A stretch of 64,000 nt of DNA, taken from the NCBI GenBank assembly GCA_041821185.1, contig JBGUBD010000002.1, positions 248,001 through 312,000 of the forward strand. Direction: 5' to 3'. Positions 37,710-44,715 of this stretch are shown here, in pieces (position 1 is the first letter of the stretch; each line of letters starts with the position of its first letter). The translations under genes and the position numbers were made by a program. This stretch comes from Phycisphaerales bacterium AB-hyl4. GTDB lineage: Bacteria > Planctomycetota > Phycisphaerae > Phycisphaerales > Phycisphaeraceae. The notes under the pieces were generated by a model, which was not told where the DNA came from, ran no database searches, and was given only the letters and a program-made list of their open reading frames with translations.

Positions 37710-38837
37710 TCATTTGGCGGCGCTGGCAGGCTCGGTGAGCACGCCGTCGCTGAGGCCGAGGCCGAGCATGGCGGGGCGGTCGTAGCTGGTGTCGAGCGTC
37801 TGGGCCTGGCCGGTGTCGGCGGCGGTGAGGAAGCCCTGCATGGCGGCGAGCACGGCGAAGGCAATCTCGCCCGAGGCGCGGTGCGGTCGACGGTCGCGAA
37901 TGGCGTGAGCCATGTCGGCGACGCCGAGGCTGCGGCCGTTGGGGTGATCGTGCTCGACCGTGACTTCGCGCCACTCTTTGTCGGCGACGCCGCACACGAG
38001 CACGCTACCGTCGAAATTGTTGGGGTCGGGCACTTGCATCGTGCCTTCCGTGCCGAAGATCGTGATGGGGTGTCGGCGATCGTGCGGCGAGTGAGCGGCG
38101 GCGAAGCTGGTGATGATCGTGCCGATCGCGCCTTGGGCGAACTCGATCGTGCCGGCCACGTGGTCGGGGGTTTCGACGTCGATGGTCTGTCCGTTGAGCG
38201 GCTGACTGGTAATGGTGCGCGGGTCGATCTGGATGCCGGCGGAGCCGGTGACGCGAGCGATGGGCCCGAGCAGGTTGATCAGCGCCGTGAGGTAGTAGGG
38301 GCCCATGTCGAACATCGGCCCGCCGCCGACCTTGTAGTAGAACGCGGGGCTGGGGTGCCAGGTTTCGTGGCCGCGGCAGAGCATGAACGCGGTGGCGGCG
38401 ACGGGGCGGCCGATGACGCCCTCGTCGATCGCCTTGCGGCAGGCCTGATGCGCCGTGCCGAGGAACGTGTCGGGCGCACAGCCGATGCGGACCTGCTTTT
38501 GTTCCGCTGCGGCAAGCATCTGGTTCGCCTCGTCGACCGTGACGGCCAGCGGCTTCTCGTTGTAGACATGCTTACGGGCCTCGATCGTCTTGAGCGCAAC
38601 CGAGGCGTGCGCCGCGGGGATCGTCAGGTTGATGACCAGCTCAATACGATCGTCGGCCAACAGCTGCTCGACGGTGCACGCTTGCGGCACGTTGTACTTC
38701 TCAGCTTGTGCTCGCGCGGCGTCGAGGTTCAGGTCGGCGCACGCGGCGATGTCGAGGATGGGAAACTGACGAGCGAGTTCGAGGTATTGGTTACTGATGT
38801 TGCCGCAGCCGATGATGCCGATTTTGACTGGGTCCAT
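37710..38837 (-). CDS. Gfo/Idh/MocA-family oxidoreductase
   Basis: A 375-aa sugar dehydrogenase-like enzyme with Rossmann loop KIGIIGCGNISNQYLEL and catalytic Lys in HVYNEKPLAVTVDEA near residue 97. The substrate domain holds GGGPMFDMGPYYLTALINLL. AAGGAG stands before the ATG at 38837; an in-frame ATG at 38858 is less well placed. It precedes queG by 63 bp on the same strand. Its C-terminal coding end resembles that of the gene at 32221 (both finish ...AK-stop with GATCATTTGGCGG), hinting at shared ancestry. Confidence 0.88.
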   Translation of the reverse strand: MDPVKIGIIGCGNISNQYLELARQFPILDIAACADLNLDAARAQAEKYNVPQACTVEQLLADDRIELVINLTIPAAHASVALKTIEARKHVYNEKPLAVTVDEANQMLAAAEQKQVRIGCAPDTFLGTAHQACRKAIDEGVIGRPVAATAFMLCRGHETWHPSPAFYYKVGGGPMFDMGPYYLTALINLLGPIARVTGSAGIQIDPRTITSQPLNGQTIDVETPDHVAGTIEFAQGAIGTIITSFAAAHSPHDRRHPITIFGTEGTMQVPDPNNFDGSVLVCGVADKEWREVTVEHDHPNGRSLGVADMAHAIRDRRPHRASGEIAFAVLAAMQGFLTAADTGQAQTLDTSYDRPAMLGLGLSDGVLTEPASAAK

Positions 38838-38897
38838 GCCGGAAACTCCTTGTGGCAAAAAAGGGCGGGACGTCCTGTCCCGCGCGGGGGGGGAAGG

Positions 38898-39653
38898 TTA
38901 GCGATTGACGCGGCCGTGCGGGCCGAGGTGGGTGATCGGGTCGATGCCCTGGCGTGTGCCCTCGGCGGTGGTGGTTTCGTCGAGGCTGGATTCGCCGACC
39001 TGGGTCATGCGTGCGCGATGGTCGACCATGATCTGGATCGCTTCGTCGACGTCGTCCGTGACGCGGAAGAGGTTCATGTCGGGCGGGCTGATGGTTTCAT
39101 ACTTTTCGAGCAGCGTGGCTCGCATCCAGTCGATCAGACCGTCCCAGAACGCGTGGCCGACGCAGACGACGGGGAACGGTTGAATCTTGAGGGTCTGGAT
39201 GAGGGTGAGCGATTCGAAAAATTCGTCCATCGTGCCGAAGCCGCCGGGGAAGCAGATGAAGCCGGAGGCGTACTTGACGAACATGACCTTACGGACGAAG
39301 AAGTAGCGGAAGCTCAGTTCGTGGGTTTGGAAGTCGTTGGGCTTCTGCTCCATGGGCAGGGCGATGTTCAGGCCGATGCTCGTGCCGCTGGCTTCGAACG
39401 CGCCGCGGTTGGCGGCTTCCATGATGCCCGGCCCGCCGCCGGTGATGACGGAGAAGTCTTGCTCGACGAGCTTGCGGCCGCAGGCGGTGGCCTGGCGATA
39501 AAACGGGTCTTCGCGCGGCGTGCGTGCCGAGCCGAACACGCTCACCGCCGGTCCGATGTCGCTCATCAACTCAAAGCCATCGACGAACTCTGAGACGATG
39601 CGGAACAGCCGCCAGGTTTCACGGCCGAGTTGGGTGTCTTTTTCGAGGGTCAT
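38898..39653 (-). CDS. LOG-family (TIGR00730) Rossmann-fold protein
   Basis: A 251-aa protein of the lysine-decarboxylase-like LOG family, many of which are nucleoside 5'-monophosphate phosphoribohydrolases releasing cytokinin-like bases. Signatures are ITGGGPGIMEAANRGAFEA and FPGGFGTMDEFFESLTLIQ. The N-terminal 40 residues are longer than in the minimal family, matching the larger bacterial subgroup. AAGGA lies 11 bases before the ATG. It stands alone between the Gfo/Idh gene and the L20 gene. Confidence 0.9.
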   Translation of the reverse strand: MTLEKDTQLGRETWRLFRIVSEFVDGFELMSDIGPAVSVFGSARTPREDPFYRQATACGRKLVEQDFSVITGGGPGIMEAANRGAFEASGTSIGLNIALPMEQKPNDFQTHELSFRYFFVRKVMFVKYASGFICFPGGFGTMDEFFESLTLIQTLKIQPFPVVCVGHAFWDGLIDWMRATLLEKYETISPPDMNLFRVTDDVDEAIQIMVDHRARMTQVGESSLDETTTAEGTRQGIDPITHLGPHGRVNR

Positions 39654-39748
39654 GGGGATGGGTCCTTGGTGAAGAGAGCGATTTTACCGATAACGGAAGA
39701 TGAAGCCCAACAGGGTCGGCGATCATCCATGAAAGCCTGAGTCTTATG

Positions 39749-39783
39749 AAAAAAACCGCCGCACCTGGCAGCAGGCGCGGCGG
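39749..39783 (-). terminator. rho-independent terminator of rpmI-rplT
   Basis: On the minus strand CCGCCGC-G-CCTG CTGC CAGG-T-GCGGCGG is followed by seven T. It starts 40 bp after the rplT stop. Confidence 0.9.
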
Positions 39784-39822
39784 TCATTAATTTTGGAAGT
39801 CAGCAAGCCGGGTTGGCTCGGC

Positions 39823-40200
39823 TCAGGCAGCCTTGGGCGCGGCGACGGGGAGGCCGGCCTTCGCCTGTTCGACAATCTTGTCGAACGTGGCGGGATCGTG
39901 AATGGCGATCTCGCTGAGCATCTTGCGGTTGAGGGTGATGTTCGCCCCCTTCAGGCCCGCGATGAATCGGCTGTAGCTGATGTCGCGCATCTGGCACGCG
40001 GCGCTGATGCGCGTGATCCAGAGCTGGCGATATTCCCGCTTGACCGTGCGGCGGTGCTCGTACTGGTACGCGCCAGCACGGTAGACCGTCTCCTTGACAC
40101 GGCTCCAGTGGTTGCGGCGAGCGCCGCGGTTACCCTTTGTCTTCTTAAACCAGCGGACCTTCGACTGTCGTCGGGCCGCACCATTCGTGGCACGAGGCAT
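39823..40200 (-). CDS. rplT: 50S ribosomal protein L20
   Basis: A 125-aa ribosomal protein that binds 23S rRNA early in 50S assembly. It shows RVKETVYRAGAYQYEHRRTVKR and LWITRISAACQMRDISYSRF, the conserved L20 core. The family is near 117-120 aa; the extra residues are a C-terminal Ala/Lys tail (VAAPKAA). It follows rpmI by 120 bp that hold two hairpins, and a strong terminator follows it. No infC precedes the pair. Confidence 0.97.
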   Translation of the reverse strand: MPRATNGAARRQSKVRWFKKTKGNRGARRNHWSRVKETVYRAGAYQYEHRRTVKREYRQLWITRISAACQMRDISYSRFIAGLKGANITLNRKMLSEIAIHDPATFDKIVEQAKAGLPVAAPKAA

Positions 40201-40271
40201 GGCAATCTCCTTCGCGATGGCGGGGGTTCAGCTAGGCTGAACGCTTGTAGGCCCGGCTCGCAGATGGTGTA

Positions 40272-40320
40272 GGATTTCGAACGCTCGAAATCCGAAATCG
40301 TCCCCGGAATCGCCCCGGGG
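40272..40320 (-). promoter_or_regulatory. two hairpins in the rpmI-rplT spacer
   Basis: GGATTTCGA ACGC TCGAAATCC (40272-40293) is a perfect 9-bp stem with a four-base loop. CCCCGG...CCGGGG (40302-40320) ends exactly at the rpmI stop. They could form an L20 feedback leader; the first also has the 7-bp-type sequence GGATTTC. Confidence 0.45.
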
Positions 40321-40533
40321 TCAATCCCGCGGGGTCAGCGGGCGATGCAGCATGGCACCGAGGCGCTTCATGTCGCCCTTGGCGGCAACGGAGCGCTGAC
40401 GAAGCCGACGCCGTTTGTCGCCGCTTTTGTGGCTGAGCAGGTGGCCTGAGCCCACCCGACTGAACTTGACCTTGCCACGCGCGGTGACTTTGATCCGCTT
40501 GGCCAGGCCTTTATGAGATTTCAACGTCGGCAT
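40321..40533 (-). CDS. rpmI: 50S ribosomal protein L35
   Basis: A 70-aa basic ribosomal protein: MPTLKSHKGLAKRIKVTARG is the family opening and HLLSHKSGDKRRRLR follows. GGAG lies ten bases before the ATG at 40533; the frame is open to 40596 but the family begins at MPTLKS. Length (70 aa) is normal. It is the first gene of the L35-L20 pair; in most bacteria infC comes first, but here tRNA-Phe on the opposite strand lies upstream. Confidence 0.97.
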   Translation of the reverse strand: MPTLKSHKGLAKRIKVTARGKVKFSRVGSGHLLSHKSGDKRRRLRQRSVAAKGDMKRLGAMLHRPLTPRD

Positions 40534-40685
40534 GATAAACACTCCAGTTCGCAAGTCGCGAGCCCAGTATTGTAAGCCGGTTGCCGACGGATGCAAGCCG
40601 GGGTGATTGAAGCGTGGTTGACAGGTTCTTCCGCCATGCTAGGCTTATCCGCTCGCAAGTCGTTGATCGGTATGATCGACGTCTC

Positions 40686-40758
40686 GGCCAGGTAGCTCAG
40701 TTGGTAGAGCACGGCATTGAAAATGCCGGTGTCGCCGGTTCGAATCCGGCCCTGGCCA
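40686..40758 (+). tRNA. tRNA-Phe(GAA)
   Basis: Acceptor GGCCAGG/CCTGGCC with discriminator A, D arm GCTC...GAGC, anticodon stem CGGCA/TGCCG with loop TTGAAAA, giving anticodon GAA, and T arm GCCGG-TTCGAAT-CCGGC. CCA is not encoded. It is followed by a clear terminator and is divergent from rpmI. Confidence 0.96.
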
Positions 40759-40767
40759 CTTTCTAAG

Positions 40768-40800
40768 GGCCGCTGAACCAAAGGTTTGGCGGCCTTTTTT
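40768..40800 (+). terminator. rho-independent terminator of tRNA-Phe
   Basis: GGCCGC-TG-AACC AAA GGTT-TG-GCGGCC followed by six T, ten bases after the tRNA. Confidence 0.9.
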
Positions 40801-40882
40801 ATGCGCGGGTCGGCGTACGCGGGCCCGGCTGTTCAACGGCGCAATTGCCCGGCGAGGCACGCGCGTTGCATGGCTGTCATGC

Positions 40883-41464
40883 ATGGATGCGCCGCAACCA
40901 ACTCTGACGTGGCATCGCTGGTACTTCAGCGTGGCGGTGGTCTTTGGCGTGCTCGCGCTGTGCGCCATGGTCGCGGCGACGGCGTGGGCGCTGCTCGGCC
41001 AACCACGCACGGCGTTGCTGTTCACCGCGGTCGGCGGAGGTATGGTGGGTGTGTTGCTCGTGTGGCAGGCCTGGGTCTGCCCCTGGTGCCGAGCGGGGGA
41101 TGGGCCCAGCGGGATGGTGGAATCGCCACAACACGAGTTGCGCGATTTACATTTTGCTATCTGGCTGCTGCCGATCAGCCTGGCGGTGGTGGGCGGGCTG
41201 GTCTGGTTCGGCGAGCCGAAGTTGCGGCAACATCTTGAAGCGTACTTCTTCTGGTGGGGCTACCTCGATCAGCTTGCGTTGCTGCTGCTGATCACCGCTG
41301 GAGCGCTGGCGATGGGGTCGGTGGGGTTCAGTTGGCTTGTCGCACGGCGGTACCGTCGGCGGACGGCGGCGATGCACGTCTGCTTTGACTGCGGCTACGA
41401 CCTGCATGCGTCGCCCGGCGAGACTTGTCCGGAGTGTGGCGAGGCGCGACGGTCGGCGGTATGA
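40883..41464 (+). CDS. membrane protein with planctomycete-type zinc ribbon
   Basis: A 193-aa protein with four membrane helices (residues about 14-38, 42-64, 92-110, 122-146) and a C-terminal cytoplasmic zinc ribbon, CFDCGYDLHASPGETCPECG. The CxxCGYDLxx(n)CPECG form is frequent in planctomycete proteins of otherwise different architecture. A second Cys pair, CPWC, follows helix two. No enzymatic motif is visible. It lies between tRNA-Phe and recG, 12 bp from the convergent recG stop. Confidence 0.7.
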   Translation: MDAPQPTLTWHRWYFSVAVVFGVLALCAMVAATAWALLGQPRTALLFTAVGGGMVGVLLVWQAWVCPWCRAGDGPSGMVESPQHELRDLHFAIWLLPISLAVVGGLVWFGEPKLRQHLEAYFFWWGYLDQLALLLLITAGALAMGSVGFSWLVARRYRRRTAAMHVCFDCGYDLHASPGETCPECGEARRSAV

Positions 41465-41476
41465 GGTGGTGGGTGG

Positions 41477-43714
41477 TCAGCCGACGTCGATGAGGCCGAG
41501 CGCTTCGCCGTACTGTTGCAGGAGGATGCGGCGGAGCATGGCCCGGCCCTCGCGGGCGAGGTCGGGGTCGGCGTCGATCATGGCGATCGCGTCGCGGCGG
41601 GCGAGCATCAGCAGGTCCATGTCTTCGGGGATGCGGGCCACGCGCAGCGGCGGGAGGCCGCTTTGTCGCGTGCCGAAGAACTCGCCCATGCCGCGGATTT
41701 CCAGGTCCATCTCGGCGATGCGAAAGCCGTCGTTCGTGTTCGCGATCGCGTCGAGGCGTTTGCGGGCGTCGTCGGTGGTGGGGTTGGCGATGAAGACGCA
41801 GAGGCTGCGTCGGCCGTCGCTTGATCGTCCCACGCGGCCGCGTAGCTGGTGCAGTTGTGCGAGGCCGAAGCGCTCGGCGTGCTCGATGACCATGACGCTG
41901 GCGTTGGACACGTCGACGCCGACTTCGATGACGGTGGTGGCGACGAGGACGTGAATCTTGCCGCGGCGGAAGCGGTCCATGATGCGTTCGCGCGTGTCGC
42001 GTTTGAGTCGGCCGTGCACGGCGGCGACTTCGTAGCCTTCGAAGAAACGCTGTTCGAGCAGCTTCGCGTGCTCGCGCACGGTTTTGAGTTGGGCGGTGGT
42101 CTCCGTGCCCGAGGCGTCGATGGCGGGCACGACGACGTAGGCCTGCTCGCCGCGTTCGAGTCGTTGGCGGACATAGCTGTAGACGTCGTCTGCCTTGCCG
42201 GGGTCGACGAGGCGGTTGACGATGGGCGTTCGGCCGGGCGGCAACTCGTTGATGAGCGAGACGTCGAGATCGCCGAAGATGGTGAGGCTGAGCGTGCGCG
42301 GGATGGGGGTCGCGGTCATGACGAGTTGGTGGGGGACGTTGAGTTTCGAGTTTCGAGTTTCGAGTTTCGAGTTGGGGGGCGTGCCCGTGGTCGATGCGGG
42401 CGCATCGTCTGAACTCGAAACTCGAAACTCGGAACTCGAAACCCGCCGGAGTGCGGCGCGCTGGTGGACGCCGAAGCGGTGTTGCTCGTCGATGACAGCG
42501 ACGGCGAGGTCGGCGAAGCGCACCGCGCCGCCGAGCAGGGCATGCGTTCCGACGAGTATGTCGAGCTCGCCGGCTGCGATCTTTTCAAGCAATGCTTTGC
42601 GTTCCGCGCTGTTGGGAGCGGGCTGGCTTCCGGTGAGCAGAGCGGTGCGGACGTTTGCGCCGTCGAGCATGTTGGTGATGGAAAGATGATGCTGCTCGGC
42701 GAGCAGTTCGGTGGGCGCCATGAGCGCGGCCTGTTTGCGTTCGGAGACCGCCATGAGCATGGCATAGAGTGCGACCACGGTTTTGCCTGAGCCGACGTCG
42801 CCTTGGAGCAGGCGGTTCATGGGGCGTGTTTCGCCGAGGTCGCCGACGATTTCGTGGACGACTTTGTCCTGGGCGCGGGTGAGCGGGAAGGGGAAGCGCT
42901 GGCGGATGTGCTGGTCGATCGCATCGTTGTGCTTGAGCACGGGCGCGGCGAGGTGCTCGCGCACGTGGGCACGTTTCATGGCTATGCCGAGCTGCAACAG
43001 CAACAGCTCGTTGTACGCCAGCCGACGGCGGGCCGCCTTCCACTGCTCTTCATGCTCGGGCATGTGCGACATGCGGAACGCGTCCGCGAGGCTGGGCATG
43101 TTGTGATGCTGGAGCAGGTCGATGGGGATCGGGTCGCGGACCTGGTCGATCACACTTGGCAGTACGTCACGGACGATCTGCTCGATGGCGGTGGAGGGCA
43201 GGTCTTCCGTGGCGGGATAGACGGGGCGGAGGCGTTCGTCCTCGGCGGGCGTGGTGTCGAGCTCTTCAAGCGGTTCCCACTTGGGGTTGACCATTTGCAG
43301 GTAGTCGCCGAAGCGTGTGACCTTGCCCTGCACGCGGAGGTGCATGCCGGCCATGATTCGCCGACGCAGGTGTCCGCCGCTGAACCAGGTGAGCTTGAGT
43401 CGGCCGTTGGGGTCGGCGAGGGTGGCTTCGAAGCGGCCTTTGCCGCGACCCCCGCGCCCGTAGCCGGGCACGAAGCGGGTGGCTTCGATCGTGCCGCGGG
43501 TCATGCCGACGCCTTCGACGGGCAGTTGGGCGATCTGGTCCTCGGCGGCCTCGAATTCGTAGCGCATGGGCAGGTGACGGAGCAGGTCGCTGACGATGTT
43601 GATGCCAAGTCGACGCAGCAGCGCCGCCCGCCGTTCGCCCACGCCGGTGATGTCGCGCACCGGCGAGGTGAGGCGAAGATCGCTTGCTGAGTTGTCCGTC
43701 GATGCGTCGGCCAT
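41477..43714 (-). CDS. recG: ATP-dependent DNA helicase RecG
   Basis: A 745-aa branch-migrating helicase that rescues stalled forks. The wedge/OB domain precedes the motor, with Walker A GDVGSGKTVV, DEQH box (VIDEQHRFGVHQRA), motif III MTATPIPRTL and motif VI QLRGRVGRS. Between the DEQH box and motif III there is an extra insert of about 25 residues (SSSEFRVSSSDDAP ... SKLETRNSKLN) encoded by paired 7-bp repeats. The frame stays open, so the protein is probably made. The end is close to the convergent gene at 40883. Confidence 0.93.
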   Translation of the reverse strand: MADASTDNSASDLRLTSPVRDITGVGERRAALLRRLGINIVSDLLRHLPMRYEFEAAEDQIAQLPVEGVGMTRGTIEATRFVPGYGRGGRGKGRFEATLADPNGRLKLTWFSGGHLRRRIMAGMHLRVQGKVTRFGDYLQMVNPKWEPLEELDTTPAEDERLRPVYPATEDLPSTAIEQIVRDVLPSVIDQVRDPIPIDLLQHHNMPSLADAFRMSHMPEHEEQWKAARRRLAYNELLLLQLGIAMKRAHVREHLAAPVLKHNDAIDQHIRQRFPFPLTRAQDKVVHEIVGDLGETRPMNRLLQGDVGSGKTVVALYAMLMAVSERKQAALMAPTELLAEQHHLSITNMLDGANVRTALLTGSQPAPNSAERKALLEKIAAGELDILVGTHALLGGAVRFADLAVAVIDEQHRFGVHQRAALRRVSSSEFRVSSSDDAPASTTGTPPNSKLETRNSKLNVPHQLVMTATPIPRTLSLTIFGDLDVSLINELPPGRTPIVNRLVDPGKADDVYSYVRQRLERGEQAYVVVPAIDASGTETTAQLKTVREHAKLLEQRFFEGYEVAAVHGRLKRDTRERIMDRFRRGKIHVLVATTVIEVGVDVSNASVMVIEHAERFGLAQLHQLRGRVGRSSDGRRSLCVFIANPTTDDARKRLDAIANTNDGFRIAEMDLEIRGMGEFFGTRQSGLPPLRVARIPEDMDLLMLARRDAIAMIDADPDLAREGRAMLRRILLQQYGEALGLIDVG
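42341..42443. repeat. inverted pair of 7-bp-period repeats inside recG
   Basis: GAGTTTC repeats four times plus GAGTT at 42341-42373; the reverse complement (AACTC, then GAAACTC-type units) fills 42411-42443. The two arms match over 31 bp with one mismatch around a 37-bp middle, and could fold into a long hairpin. The element length keeps the recG frame. Confidence 0.85.
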
Positions 43715-43736
43715 GCGATGATCTTAATCACAAGAT

Positions 43737-44690
43737 TCACGCTTGGCGCGGGCCCATCAGCACGGGCAGCACGCGGGGGTGGACCTGGAATTGGCAGCGG
43801 CGTTCGCTCGTCGGCTCGCCGTCGAGGTTGAGCGTGACGGGCTGCTCGGTTTCGACGGTGAGCGATGTGACGCGTTGCTGGATGACCGCTGGGTGGTGAG
43901 GTGTGCCGGTGGTGAGAGCCTGCGTGAGGACGTCGGCCAGATCGGCAGCGGGGGCGTTGGCGACGAGGGTGAGGTCGAGCTCGCCATCGTCGAGCTGGGC
44001 ATGTGGGGCGATGACATGGCCGCCGCCGGCGGTGCGGGCGTTGGCGACGATGAGCATGAGCATGTCGCCTTGCCAATGGAGATCGGGGTTGGTTTCTGGT
44101 TTCCGGTTTGTGGCTTCTGGTTGGGGGGAGTTGGCGGTAACGGTGGCGGGGCGGTGTGCGTCGGTGGTGAGCTTGGTTAGTGCGTTAAGTGAGTAGGCTG
44201 CGCCGCCGAGCAGTTGCTTGAGCGACTTTGGGGTGTCGGCGGTGATCTCGGCGTTGAGGCCGACGCTGGCGGCGTTGATGAACCAGCGGTCGTTGACCCG
44301 GCCGAGGTCGATGGGGCGTGACGGAGCGGTGGCGATCAGTTGCAGCGCGGCGACGGGGTCGTCGGCGGGCATGCCGATGCCGGTGGCGAAGTCGTTGGCC
44401 GTGCCGTAGGGCAGCACGCCCACGGCCGGCGGGCGGTCGGGCGCGGCGGCCATGATGCCGTTGACCAGTTCGTTGAGCGTACCGTCGCCGCCGCCGACGA
44501 CGATGGCGTCGAAGGTGTGATGCGTGGTGATTTCGTGGGCGAACTGCTCGGCCTGGCCGGACTCCCATGTGGGGCGGACTTCGATGCGGTGGCCGGCGGC
44601 ACGCAGGCCGTGCACGGCGGCGCGGAGCTGCTCGTCACCGGCGGCGCGGGGGTTGAGGATCAGGCACAGCGATCGCGGCGAGGCGGGCAT
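43737..44690 (-). CDS. diacylglycerol kinase-like lipid kinase (YegS/DagK family)
   Basis: A 317-aa lipid kinase of the DAGK catalytic superfamily. The nucleotide loop is VVGGGDGTLNELVNGI at about residue 64, PYGTANDFATGIGMP follows, and DDGELDLTLV marks the C-terminal beta domain. Family members phosphorylate diacylglycerol, sphingosine or related lipids. A linker (ANSPQPEATNRKPETNPD, about residue 190) derives from a 7-bp-period repeat and is absent in typical members. recG follows 22 bp away on the same strand. Confidence 0.87.
   Translation of the reverse strand: MPASPRSLCLILNPRAAGDEQLRAAVHGLRAAGHRIEVRPTWESGQAEQFAHEITTHHTFDAIVVGGGDGTLNELVNGIMAAAPDRPPAVGVLPYGTANDFATGIGMPADDPVAALQLIATAPSRPIDLGRVNDRWFINAASVGLNAEITADTPKSLKQLLGGAAYSLNALTKLTTDAHRPATVTANSPQPEATNRKPETNPDLHWQGDMLMLIVANARTAGGGHVIAPHAQLDDGELDLTLVANAPAADLADVLTQALTTGTPHHPAVIQQRVTSLTVETEQPVTLNLDGEPTSERRCQFQVHPRVLPVLMGPRQA
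44089..44128 (+). repeat. 7-bp-period repeat inside the lipid kinase gene
   Basis: GGTTTCT, GGTTTCC, GGTTTGT, GGCTTCT, then GGTTGGGGGG. Same length unit and same G-rich end as the other heptad repeats; in frame in the minus-strand gene. Confidence 0.75.
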
Positions 44691-44715
44691 GCCATGACTT
44701 TAGGCGGGCGCGAGC

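Noticed and set aside
40645..41025. 126-aa minus-strand reading frame across tRNA-Phe
   Set aside because: The stretch SNRRHRHFQCRALPTELPGR is the well-known translation artefact of a tRNA gene.
42341..42443. Could the heptad repeats be a CRISPR array?
   Set aside because: Units are only 7 bp with no spacers of constant length and no cas operon nearby; the Cas4-like nuclease is 12 kb away in a different element.
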